NCBI GenBank assembly: GCA_001970955.1
Contig: MPUH01000019.1
Span: 62,001 to 126,000, forward strand
Direction of reading: 5' to 3'
DNA: 64,000 bases
From: Stentor coeruleus
Taxonomy: Eukaryota; Ciliophora; Heterotrichea; Heterotrichida; Stentoridae
Positions 44,931 through 54,273 of this stretch are shown here, piece by piece. Positions within the stretch are counted from its first letter, which is position 1; the number at the start of each line of letters is the position of its first letter. The position numbers and the translations under genes were made by a program. Under the pieces are notes generated by a model, which saw nothing but the letters and a program-made list of their open reading frames with translations, was not told the DNA's origin and searched no databases.

Positions 44931-47219
44931 ATGCAGCTAACTTTTAAGCTAATCGACCAAACAAGCCAGTCTGGAAAACAGATAATCGACGCACATTCTT
45001 ATCATACAATCGCTGAACTTAAGTCTATCATAGCTTCAGCAGTTTCCCAGCATTCTAATATGATAAGAATCCTTCTGATAAAAGATGGTAATGAAATCCT
45101 CTTATCAGAAGAAAGTACTTTAGCCAGTTATGAAATCAATGAGTCCTCAGCTTTGTTTTTAGATATAATTCGACCTGAAGATGAAGCTGAAGCTGCTGTT
45201 CGTGACAAACTTAGGGCAAAACGTGAAATGAAAGAACAAAAAGAAGCTGCACCAGCTAAAGATTGGCTCGGTATATTAGTAGAAAAAATACGTACTGGGG
45301 TATTATCTGGAGTACTTCAAATACTTGGTGACTATGAAAAAGAAGAAGCAGGGAAAATCGTAGATGAAGAAGAAGATTTACTTAGTTCTGCGAATACTGA
45401 AGGATATACAGCTTTGCATTATTGTTGTCAACTTGGCCATTCAAACATTGTTCAGTTGTTTGTAGCAAGAAATGCTGCATGTAATAGAGAAAGTAAAGAT
45501 AATTTTACCCCACTTATGCTTGCAGTGAATAATGGGCATTTAGAATGTGTTAGGGCTATTCTTAAACACCCTATGATACAAGTAAATAAAATGACTTCAG
45601 GTAAAGGTACTGCTTTACATCTCGCTTGTAGAAAAGGTTACTCATCTATAGCTCAGCTTCTTCTTGAACAAAAAGCATGCATGACAATCGAAGATCAAGC
45701 CGGTTTAATACCTTTACAAGTTGCTTCAACCCAAGAAATTTTTGAACTTATTCCAAAATTTATGGGTGAATTACAATTACAAAGCATCCATGAAAACATT
45801 CCCAAAGGGGCAATGAACTTCTCAAGCGATGTCTATTATACAGGTAGTCTAGTTATTGAAGACAAACAAGTGTTCTTATATATAGATCATGATAATGGTT
45901 ATTTAAAATGTTTTCATAGCAAAGACTCATTTTTAAGACAAGAAGATCCTTGGTTATTAGTAAAACTTATCGATATTTGGGATATAAAAACAACAAAAGG
46001 TTTATTATATGGTAACAAAAATGCAATGTGTTTTGTCTTATATTCCAAACTTGGTAGTTATAAGTTCTACACCCTTCAAGCAGATTTAACTAATGAATGG
46101 GTTACTAGATTACAAAATGGTATCGACTATTGTCAAATACATAAACGAGGATTTAATGCTGAAGACTGTAAAAACGATGAAGATCAAAATGCTATAAGAG
46201 AAGGAATTATATTAAAATCTGAAGCTAGACTTGACGATGGGGTGAATTTCAAAAGTTTTACTATACTTGGGGAACTTGGTAGTGGGAGTTTTGGTAAAGT
46301 CTACAAGGTAATAAAAAACGATACAAAACGTGTTTATGCTATCAAACAACTAAACAAGCAATTTTTAATCAATCAAAAACAAATAAAATATGCAATTGGT
46401 GAATGTAAAATCCTCAGATATTTAAGACATCCTTTTATTATTAGTATGAGTTATGCTTTTCAGACTCCAAAAAATCTGTATATGGTCTTAGAATTATGTC
46501 CTAATGGAGATTTAATGACACATTTATCTGAAAGAAGTCGTTTTGCTGAGTCTGTTGCTAAGTTTTATATAGCTGAAACAATTTTAGCTGTTGAATATTT
46601 ACATTCTTTAGATATTGTGTATAGAGATTTAAAGCCTGAAAATATTTTATTAGATCGTGCTGGGCATGTAAGACTTGCAGATTTTGGTTTAGCTAAAGAA
46701 AATGTTAACCCTTTAAACCCAGCCATGTCATTTTGTGGATCACCTGCATATTTAGCCCCAGAGATGCTCTCAAAGTCAGGCTCTGAGAAATCTGCTGATG
46801 TTTATGGAATCGGGGCAATTTTGTATGAACTCCTTACTGGGCTTCCACCTTTTTATTCAGATAATATCAAGGAACTGTTTAGGAATATTAAAAATGGTAT
46901 GCTACAATTCCCAAAAACAGTCAGACCTGAAGCACAGGATTTGATGAGAAAACTTATGAATAAGGATCCAACTAAAAGGCCTAGTATCAGTCAAGTAAAA
47001 CATCATGTGTTTTTCAGAGATATTAATTGGGAAGATCTTGAAAAAAAGAAAATGAAACCTCCTCGATTAGGAAATAAATGGCTTCAATTAGATGAAACTG
47101 GTGAAGAACCTGCTGAAGAGCTTCCAGCAACATCACATAAGCAAATAGTAGAAGATGAGGATTATGATGAAGAAGAACTCGCTGACTCTGTAGCTGAGTT
47201 TAACTTTTCTAGGAACTAA
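44931..47219 (+). CDS. UBL-ankyrin-PH-AGC kinase
   Basis: 762 residues, single exon, four modules. Residues 1-82 are a ubiquitin-like fold. Residues 156-268 are three or four ankyrin repeats (GYTALHYCCQLGHSNIVQLF, DNFTPLMLAVNNGHLECVRA, KGTALHLACRKGYSSIAQLL). Residues 300-396 are a PH domain ending in the typical tryptophan helix (TNEWVTRLQNGI). Residues 443-700 are an AGC kinase: GSGSFGKV, K472, YRDLKPEN (564-571), DFG (584-586) and CGSPAYLAPE (602-611). The C-terminal tail is acidic. All catalytic residues are present. A PH domain beside an AGC kinase suggests phosphoinositide-controlled membrane recruitment, as in Akt, but the ankyrin and ubiquitin-like parts are not found in Akt. Specific role unknown. 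Confidence 0.92.
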   Translation: MQLTFKLIDQTSQSGKQIIDAHSYHTIAELKSIIASAVSQHSNMIRILLIKDGNEILLSEESTLASYEINESSALFLDIIRPEDEAEAAVRDKLRAKREMKEQKEAAPAKDWLGILVEKIRTGVLSGVLQILGDYEKEEAGKIVDEEEDLLSSANTEGYTALHYCCQLGHSNIVQLFVARNAACNRESKDNFTPLMLAVNNGHLECVRAILKHPMIQVNKMTSGKGTALHLACRKGYSSIAQLLLEQKACMTIEDQAGLIPLQVASTQEIFELIPKFMGELQLQSIHENIPKGAMNFSSDVYYTGSLVIEDKQVFLYIDHDNGYLKCFHSKDSFLRQEDPWLLVKLIDIWDIKTTKGLLYGNKNAMCFVLYSKLGSYKFYTLQADLTNEWVTRLQNGIDYCQIHKRGFNAEDCKNDEDQNAIREGIILKSEARLDDGVNFKSFTILGELGSGSFGKVYKVIKNDTKRVYAIKQLNKQFLINQKQIKYAIGECKILRYLRHPFIISMSYAFQTPKNLYMVLELCPNGDLMTHLSERSRFAESVAKFYIAETILAVEYLHSLDIVYRDLKPENILLDRAGHVRLADFGLAKENVNPLNPAMSFCGSPAYLAPEMLSKSGSEKSADVYGIGAILYELLTGLPPFYSDNIKELFRNIKNGMLQFPKTVRPEAQDLMRKLMNKDPTKRPSISQVKHHVFFRDINWEDLEKKKMKPPRLGNKWLQLDETGEEPAEELPATSHKQIVEDEDYDEEELADSVAEFNFSRN

Positions 47220-47240
47220 AATTATGATAACGTAATTAGT

Positions 47241-48201
47241 CTAAATATAAGTTGAAGGAAAAGCACAAACAGGCCTTATATGAGGAGGACATTTTTGTGG
47301 TGGTGGGGTTCCAGGTGGTGGATACCAATTTCTAGGTGGTGATTGATGATGTTTACCATGATGTTTTTTATGTCCACCACCATGATGCCCACCACCATGA
47401 CGACCACCTCCATGATGTCCACCGAAATTCTGTGGAGGATAAAATGCTGGAGGTAAAATTTCTTGAGTATAAGTGCCAAGACATAAACAACAGTAATTAC
47501 GATTGTCACTTGGTATAAGAAACTCATTTTCTGGTCTTATTTGTTGACATTCAAAACATTTTATAGATGGGTCAATTTTACGAAGGTCGCATATTGAGAA
47601 ATTAAGCTTAAGGTCAAAAGGTTCTAGAAATGGTCTTTGATATCTAAGGATTTCATGTAATGATATAGATTCTATGAGTTCTGAAAATCTTGTAATTGAC
47701 TTTCTATAAATTTTATTGCAAAGATTTAGGGTGTTGTAGTATTTCATGTTTTGTAAACGGTCAAAGTCAGAATTGTGGATGAGGGTTTGTGGGCTATTGA
47801 CTAGTGAGAGGACTTTTTTGTACTCTTCTTTTTTTGATTGGATTGATAAAGCGAATTTTGATGTTTCAGATTTGATGAAAGCTATTATCTCTTTTGATGT
47901 GAAAAAAACTGAGTTTTGAACTTCAGTTAAGGTTTTTAATGGATTTTTATATAGAAAATTGGGTTTTTATTGGATTTGGTGTTAAGGTTAAGTAATTTAA
48001 GGAGTATTCAATTTTGGAAACTAGAGATGATTTTTCAGATGATGTGGATAGACCTATAAGGGGCTCTGGGATATGAGTACCTTTCATTGCATGGATTCCT
48101 AAGTGATTTATGCATATAAAAGTTTCAGGAGATGTACATTTGCATCTAAATGCTGGCTTTTCGATACAACCTGCTGAGAAGCAAGAACTCATATTTATCA
48201 C
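47241..48201 (-). CDS. B-box-like zinc protein with a His/Gly-rich tail, apparent frameshift
   Basis: Two frames together read as one protein. The first (from the ATG at 48201) has a B-box-like zinc pattern near residues 7-35: CFSAGCIEKPAFRCKC, then CINHLGIHAMKGTH. The second frame is open without a start from about 47960 to 47241 and contains a paired zinc site, CFECQQ...CCLCLG, and a tail of GGHHGGGRHGG repeats and prolines. The switch is +1 at a run of five A (plus-strand T at 47964-47968). No 16-nt GT...AG intron exists there. A sequencing error in the run, a true mutation or programmed frameshifting are all possible. The stop is 21 bp from that of the converging kinase gene. Confidence 0.65.
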
Positions 48202-48734
48202 TAATTTTAGCTATGAAGTTATATAAAAAATATAGACACTTATTATTTTTTCTATATAAAATTTGATGAAATAACTATAAATAATTATCCTATACAGTAA
48301 ATATACTAAAAGTACTTTATAAATAAAAACTACATTTTATCTTTAGGTTATATCAAATTTCATAGTTAAGATAATATTCTATCCCTGTAATATTACAAAA
48401 AATAATAGGTTATTNTACATTTTATCTTTAGGTTATATCAAATTTCATAGTTAAGATAATATTCTATCCCTGTAATATTTTTAAATACAACAACANAAAA
48501 ATAATAGGTTATTGTAAATCTTTTTAACCATCTCAGAATTTTTATCCTAAACTTTAAAAAAAGATCTTAATATAAACTATCTTTAATAAGCAAATCAAAA
48601 TACATTTAAAAGCAGAAGAATTATAAAATCTGACATAAAAATCTTAAAGTTCTATTTTTATAATAAAAACAACTCATCTAAAAATCTTACTAACCCTTTC
48701 TATTCAACAAGTCTAAGATTTAATCTATGTATGA
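48202..48734. other. Spacer with a suspicious duplication
   Basis: AT-rich spacer upstream of the B-box-like gene. Apart from the direct repeat listed next, nothing is recognised. Confidence 0.5.
48331..48513. repeat. Direct repeat flanked by ambiguous bases, likely assembly artefact
   Basis: A 64-bp block (48331-48394) recurs identically at 48416-48479, and the short string AAAAATAATAGGTTATT follows both copies. Single N bases sit at the joints (48415 and 48496). The order A-B-N-A-N-B, with N at both joins, is typical of a scaffolding overlap that was not collapsed. Confidence 0.75.
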
Positions 48735-48986
48735 TTAATTAGAGAGATTCGATCCAAGATATAAATTAGCTTGTTCTAAAGCTAGTAAAAGCTGTGAGAG
48801 TCCTGGTTTATCAACAGCGAATTGTAATGTTTTATCTTTTTCACCTCTATTCAAATCAAACTTGAAATTCGCTACAGGAACAGTTGTAGACTCTGTATAT
48901 TTTCCTATAGTCTGTATATCAATACTCCAACTAGGTTCTCCTTTTACAATCCACTCAGTGTCTCGTTTCTCCAAGTATTTTTCCAT
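48735..48986 (-). CDS. Small protein with COMM-domain-like sequence
   Basis: 83 residues. The sequence has the rhythm of a COMM domain: a tryptophan-containing strand (SWSIDIQTIG), a short turn, a second strand (VPVANFKFDLNRG), a third strand (KTLQFAVDKPGL) and a C-terminal leucine-rich helix (LSQLLLALEQANLYLG). COMMD proteins work with CCDC22/CCDC93 in endosomal cargo recycling. If correct, this is a COMM domain without the helical N-terminal domain of longer members. The match is by pattern only; no exon upstream is visible. Confidence 0.5.
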   Translation of the reverse strand: MEKYLEKRDTEWIVKGEPSWSIDIQTIGKYTESTTVPVANFKFDLNRGEKDKTLQFAVDKPGLSQLLLALEQANLYLGSNLSN

Positions 48987-49092
48987 ATATATTGAATAAG
49001 TTTTTGATGATTTAGATTGAGATTATAATAAAAACATAATTTCCAATACCTAAAAATATAAAATCTCAAACCTACGTAAAAATATAACCTAA

Positions 49093-49737
49093 TTAGCAAC
49101 ATGATGATTTTTTAGGGACTACCATATTACCTGCAGATATTTTCTCACCACGTACTCTATTTTGAACCCGAGCATTTGAAGCAATCTTCCCTTTAATCTC
49201 CTGTGCCATAGTCGTAAAAGCTTCTGCCACATTATTTGAACTTTTAGCTGATGTTTCCATAAACTGCACTGAAAGTTTTGTTGCTAATTCTTGAGCCTCA
49301 TCTTTCATCACAGCTCTTTTTGTTTCTAAATCAGACTTATTTCCTATAATAATTTTGTTTACATTTTCTGATGCGTATTTTTCTATTTCACCAAACCAAC
49401 TATTGATATTTTCGAAACTATTTCTGTCTGTAATATCATAAACAACAATTATCCCATGAGCACCTTTATAATAAGATGAGGTTATTGTTCGGAATTTTTC
49501 CTGTCCTGCTGTATCCCAGATTTGTAATTTGATAACTTTTCCTTCATAGGTTATTGTTCTGATTTTCTGTATAAAAGTTACAAAGTCTACGCCGATTGTT
49601 GAGATAAATGCATCGGTGAAGGAGTCTTCACAAAAACGCATAAGCAAACTGGATTTGCCTACTGATGAATCTCCTACAAGGAGGATCTTGAATAAATAAT
49701 CACTGGTTAGGTCTTACAAATTCGAAGATTGCTCCAT
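49093..49737 (-). CDS. RAB1: Rab1-family small GTPase, two introns
   Basis: Three exons on the minus strand: 49737-49718, 49702-49582 and 49566-49093, giving 204 residues, the usual Rab1 length. Intron 1 (GTAAGACCTAACCAG) hides the true N-terminus [25 protein letters not shown], quoted in part. Intron 2 (49581-49567, GTAACTTTTATACAG) has no in-frame stop. Unspliced, it would insert VTFIQ into the switch I region; spliced, it restores STIGVDF-KIRTI as in all Rab1 proteins. Motifs: P-loop [34 protein letters not shown] and ETSAK. The C-terminus ends KKSSCC for geranylgeranylation. It should control ER-to-Golgi transport. Confidence 0.95.
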
Positions 49738-50551
49738 TTATTTCTACTGATTAAGTTTAGGTTTAGGAAAGTGTATTAGAAAGAGTGAAGTTTTTTGGAT
49801 TTTTAGGGTTGTGAAGGATTTTTGTAAGGGTTCTGTTTTTCAATCTACTTGTAGGTATATATAAATCATTTTATATGTTTTATTTGTTTTAATATAAACT
49901 TGCTATTAGATATACAATTAATGTTAATTTTTTGATTTTTAGAGTACAGTTTATTTCTTTGATATAATTTAATTGTATATGTATGAGGTGGAATAAGTAA
50001 TAGTCAATTGATTTTGCGGATAGATAATTTGGAGATTAGATTTTTGAAATTTTCGAGATAATGATGATGGGGTGTAAAGAGGAATAATATGATTTGTATA
50101 TGGTAAGGAATCAGTAAAAAATAGTATAGACATAGATAAAAATCAAAAACTGCTATAAGCTATACTAAATAATTATTTAAACATTTTAGTTTACTTATAT
50201 TCCCACAATTAAAATCTAAATATAATATTACCTTTTAATAACCAAAAGACTACCTATAAAGCTTATTTCTAATATAAAATCGATCAACTTATCAGCAAAT
50301 TCTCACCCAATCACATGATCATCTTTCCTGCTTATCTTTATTACCATTACCATATTTCACATCCAAAAATCTACTTTACAATCCTCATAATTCACACATC
50401 CAAATCCTAACTTCCACCTATTATATTAAAATCTTTTACACAACCAAAATTCCTTTAAAAGCTGCAATCCTATCAAATTCAAAATCATATAAAACTAATA
50501 AATTCTTTTATTATCAAAATTCTCATATCAACTAACCTTCCATATATAAAA
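49738..50551. other. Divergent intergenic region
   Basis: 814 bp between Rab1 (-) and the large + gene. The left half is G/T-rich on the + strand and the right half (from about 50150) is A/C-rich and nearly free of G; the switch marks the boundary between the two upstream regions. No gene is visible. Confidence 0.55.
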
Positions 50552-53500
50552 ATGACTGATAGACTTCCAGGAAAGTACAGAACCGAGCTTCACACAAAGC
50601 CTTGGTTTTTTAGCGGTAGAGTCCCAGACATCAAATACAGCTATACCGTATCTGGTCTAACTCCATCTCCTTATCCAATTCGTCCTCGTTCAATAGTTCC
50701 AGGTGCCAAAATAAACATCCAACCAATAAAACCCTCTTACATCAATGTAGATGAGTCTAAATCTCAAGACTTCAAAAGAGAATACCGAGAATACAACTTT
50801 CTTAAAGATAACGATGTGCTTTTAACAATAGAACATTGTGACAACTGTGAAGAGCATTCAAGTAGTACCCGACACGATCCTGCTAAATACGCTTTTTATG
50901 CTCAGTCTATAAAAAACGCTGTCCTTGCAAGATACCCTATGGTTAAAATACTAATGAAGCCTGTGTCAAAACTAGACCCTGAATCAAATAAAAAACGAAT
51001 GGGTGCTTTTGAAGTCCAAGTATCAAATAAAACTAAAGGTAAACTTAATGTGAATGTTTTACACTCAAAATTAGCTTCAAGAAGATGGCCTGATATTAGT
51101 GATATTATTGCTAAGCTTAGTAGTTATTTACCAACTTGTCAGTTATCTGTCACAGTATTTGATGAAAACAGTCAGGATAAAACTTTAAAAGGGTTAAAGG
51201 TACTTGTTAGACCTAGACCTGTTGAGATCAAATTACAGAGACCAACTTCATTTATTAGAAAGGATGAACCTTGTTCTCATTACTCAACATTCAGACCAAA
51301 AAGTGCTGCGACAACTAGATCGGTTAAGTCAATGAGGATAATGTCCAGCAGAAGGTTTTCACATAAATCCTTTACTAAACCAAAAAACTCAGTTGTTTAT
51401 GAAAAAGTTACAGACCGCGATGGGACATGTCTTTATGATAATGTCCCTCTTGATGTTTATGAAATTGAAGTTGTTGAGACTAAAGATTACAAAGGTTCAA
51501 TAAAAGTTTTTAATACTTTTGAAGAAAAACTGCAAAACTCTAGTTTGAATATTTATATTGGTGTAAAATCACGAGAAAACTCTAATATAACAGTTTTTCT
51601 AAGAGACCCATTATTAAAAGAAGAAGTGTCAAATTCTAAAGTGTCGATATTAAAAGAAGCTGAAATTTACTATCTAATTGAAGTTAAAAGAGGAGTTTAT
51701 GAGATAAGTGTACCAAAAGGAGACTATTCTTTAAGTATAATTTCAGGAAGATACAAAGATGTAATCAAAAAAATCTCAGCAAACGAAGCGGAAATTGTGA
51801 TTTCTGAGAACCTTGAGCTTAAAAAAACAAAAGAAATGACAGTATTAACTTATGATGCTACAACCGGAGAAAGTATAAGCGGAGTTATCGTCGAGCTAAC
51901 AATTAACAACAACGCCAAATATGAAGGGTTTACCAAATCAGGAAAACATAGTTTCAAACTTGAAGAATCAGGTTTTTATTATATAAAATCAAGGATAAGA
52001 GGATACTGTAAATCAAAAATCTCAATGGTAATTGGAAATAATGATATATGCAATATAGTCATACCTTTAGTCCCTTTAAATACTGATTATCCTGTTATAG
52101 TTGCATCATGGGGGAGGTTTTGTGATGATATCGAAATCTATGGTCAATCAAAAAGTCTATCTTTAAGCTTACAAAACCCTCGTATTGATGGGTTTAATCT
52201 TATAGATTTAATGAAATCTCATGGTTTTGCTACTATTATTATTTTAGATGATACTCAAGATTTAAGGGTTACTATTAAAGGACTTACTAATGAATTATCA
52301 TCATTTAATGGAATGACATATTCTGGGCTTAATATCCAGTTTTATTGCTGGAGACGATTTGTCACATGCATTAAACCTTCTTCTGGAAGTGGAGAATGGT
52401 GGGATGTAGGAATTTATTCAGGTGAAAGGAAGGATTTTATTGAAACAAATTTTATTAGCAACTATAAAATCCCTATTTATGATTTTTTTCAAGATGTTAC
52501 TAATATTATTAGACATACTCAAGCAGCGGATTCTGTTGCTGATGCGTTTCAGTTTATAAATGGAGTGACGAAAAATATGAGTTATGGGAAAGATGTGTTT
52601 TTATCTCCAGAAATTTTTAAGAAAAACATACAGAATTTTGTGTCGAATGAATTTTTGAGTATTTTATGTATGGCGCTTAACAGTCCTGATGGAGTTAGTT
52701 TGAATTTTTTGAATAATCGATATGGAAGATATGCTGGAGCAGGGAAGTGTCCTTATAAAAAAATTGAAGAGTTTATAAGTGAACTTGGGTTAGGAAAAGA
52801 GGATGAGGATGATTTCAGAGGGTTGATTGAAGAAATTTGGCTTGCGAGGTTCCCTGAGAGTTGGGAGGTTATGAAAAACAGCAGCGGAGATATTGTATAC
52901 AAAAGCTTGGATGGAGAAGTATCAAAAGAACATCCTAATATTGTTATATGCAGGAAAAAAATACTTAATATCCGAAAAGAAGAAATGAAAGTTAAACAAA
53001 AAGCTATAGAGCCAGTTAAAAAGCAAGAAGTTGTAAGGGCAGTTCCTGAACCTCATGCCCAAAGCCTGAGAAGCTCAAAGAGCCCAAAGAGCCCAAAAAG
53101 TCCAAAGAGTTCTAAAAGTTCTAAAAGTTCTAAAAAATCAAATGACTCGTACAAAAAAAAGAACAAGGAAAAATCTTATAGCTCAAGCAGCTCAGACCAT
53201 GAAGAAGACAATGAGAAATTTCTACAAAATGTCAACAGTCAATGTGAAAAACTAGCAGAACTCGCTTTACAAAACATAGAACTCTATGAAAACCATGGGA
53301 AAATAGACAAGGATATCCATAGCCAGCTTATAGAAAAAATAACAAACTACTTGACAAGTTTTGATGAGCAGCTTCAAGTAGCATCAGATAGTAAAACAAA
53401 AGAAATTTTCAATTTCTGGAAAAGTAAATTCCTAGAAATTAAAGCCAATTTAGAAAGCATGGATATTCATAGTAAAAAAACTAAAGAAAGCAAAAAACAC

Positions 53501-53602
53501 TCAGATAAAAAGTCCTCAAGCTCTTCATCAGACAAGAAATCCTCAAGTTCTTCATTGGATAAAAGCAAAGATAGTAGTTTTAATAAGAAGGATAATGATT
53601 AA
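50552..53602 (+). CDS. Large protein with SelW/Rdx-like domain and beta-sandwich repeats
   Basis: 1016 residues, single exon. Residues about 88-193 look like a SelW/SelT/SelH-type (Rdx) thioredoxin-like fold: beta strand, then C96-D-N-C99 (CxxC), a helix (SIKNAVLARYPM), a strand, GAFEVQVSNK and VNVLHSKLASRRWPD, the family's G-x-F-E-V and SK...WPD signatures. Residues about 200-510 hold beta-rich repeats resembling carboxypeptidase-regulatory-like folds (TYDATTGESISGVIVELTIN). Residues 515-790 are a compact, conserved-looking region (DYPVIVASWGRFCDDIE). The C-terminal 200 residues are serine/lysine-rich with SPKSPKSPKSS repeats and a helical insert. Function unknown; a role in the ciliary or cortical cytoskeleton is a guess. 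Confidence 0.82.
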   Translation: MTDRLPGKYRTELHTKPWFFSGRVPDIKYSYTVSGLTPSPYPIRPRSIVPGAKINIQPIKPSYINVDESKSQDFKREYREYNFLKDNDVLLTIEHCDNCEEHSSSTRHDPAKYAFYAQSIKNAVLARYPMVKILMKPVSKLDPESNKKRMGAFEVQVSNKTKGKLNVNVLHSKLASRRWPDISDIIAKLSSYLPTCQLSVTVFDENSQDKTLKGLKVLVRPRPVEIKLQRPTSFIRKDEPCSHYSTFRPKSAATTRSVKSMRIMSSRRFSHKSFTKPKNSVVYEKVTDRDGTCLYDNVPLDVYEIEVVETKDYKGSIKVFNTFEEKLQNSSLNIYIGVKSRENSNITVFLRDPLLKEEVSNSKVSILKEAEIYYLIEVKRGVYEISVPKGDYSLSIISGRYKDVIKKISANEAEIVISENLELKKTKEMTVLTYDATTGESISGVIVELTINNNAKYEGFTKSGKHSFKLEESGFYYIKSRIRGYCKSKISMVIGNNDICNIVIPLVPLNTDYPVIVASWGRFCDDIEIYGQSKSLSLSLQNPRIDGFNLIDLMKSHGFATIIILDDTQDLRVTIKGLTNELSSFNGMTYSGLNIQFYCWRRFVTCIKPSSGSGEWWDVGIYSGERKDFIETNFISNYKIPIYDFFQDVTNIIRHTQAADSVADAFQFINGVTKNMSYGKDVFLSPEIFKKNIQNFVSNEFLSILCMALNSPDGVSLNFLNNRYGRYAGAGKCPYKKIEEFISELGLGKEDEDDFRGLIEEIWLARFPESWEVMKNSSGDIVYKSLDGEVSKEHPNIVICRKKILNIRKEEMKVKQKAIEPVKKQEVVRAVPEPHAQSLRSSKSPKSPKSPKSSKSSKSSKKSNDSYKKKNKEKSYSSSSSDHEEDNEKFLQNVNSQCEKLAELALQNIELYENHGKIDKDIHSQLIEKITNYLTSFDEQLQVASDSKTKEIFNFWKSKFLEIKANLESMDIHSKKTKESKKHSDKKSSSSSSDKKSSSSSLDKSKDSSFNKKDND

Positions 53603-53623
53603 TAGTTAGTAATTATTAATATT

Positions 53624-54235
53624 ATGCAAGCCAAAGAAAAGAACATAGAAGATAAGCTTTTTTGTATGAAACGAAAGATATGGGCATTGATTATCTATAT
53701 TTTCCAAGCAATTATCCTTGTGCTTATGCTAGGAGCATTTGGGTCAAATCGATGGGTACGTCATGGTGATGGGGATAACAAATGGACAGGAGGACTTTTA
53801 AGAATAACTACAGGGCCAAAAGATTGGGAAGATGTCGAATATATCGACATGGCAGAATCTTGTGATTTAATTGATGTCCCTTGTGAAGTTTTTAGTTCTT
53901 TAAAATCAGGTGGGGCTGCATTTTGCTTTTTTGAAGTTATCGCATATATTAGCACTATTATCTGGATGACCAAAATAACGTTTATAATTCTACAAAGGCC
54001 ATTCCTTGATAATATCATAGTTTATATTTGGCCAGGTGTTGGTCTAGGGTGTCATATTTTAGGTGAAATAATATGGTCTGGAGTGACTAAAGCGAAATTT
54101 GATGGGAATTGCAAAAACTATAAAGAAAAAGAACTCTGTAGCACTGAAGGTCCTGCAGTAGTCCTTACAGTTACATGTCTTTATATAGTTGCTTTTGCTT
54201 TATTCATAGTATTTTATATCAAAAGATTCGAATAA
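53624..54235 (+). CDS. Four-pass claudin-like membrane protein
   Basis: 203 residues with four hydrophobic segments: about 18-38 (WALIIYIFQAIILVLMLGAF), 88-110, 125-148 and 178-198. The first loop carries a W-x-G-G-L-L pattern (NKWTGGLLRI) followed by two cysteines (CDLIDVPC), the layout of claudin/PMP22/EMP proteins (W...GLW...C...C). The signature is degenerate, so the call is by topology. It begins 22 bp after the stop of the preceding gene, on the same strand. The N-terminal ATG could be either of two in-frame methionines. Confidence 0.72.
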   Translation: MQAKEKNIEDKLFCMKRKIWALIIYIFQAIILVLMLGAFGSNRWVRHGDGDNKWTGGLLRITTGPKDWEDVEYIDMAESCDLIDVPCEVFSSLKSGGAAFCFFEVIAYISTIIWMTKITFIILQRPFLDNIIVYIWPGVGLGCHILGEIIWSGVTKAKFDGNCKNYKEKELCSTEGPAVVLTVTCLYIVAFALFIVFYIKRFE

Positions 54236-54273
54236 TAATTATTCATAGAATATACAAACTAGGATAATATTTA

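Noticed and set aside
53603-53623. Joining the large SelW-like gene and the claudin-like gene through an intron
   Set aside because: No GT...AG segment of 15 or 16 nt spans the gap, and the second gene has its own ATG.
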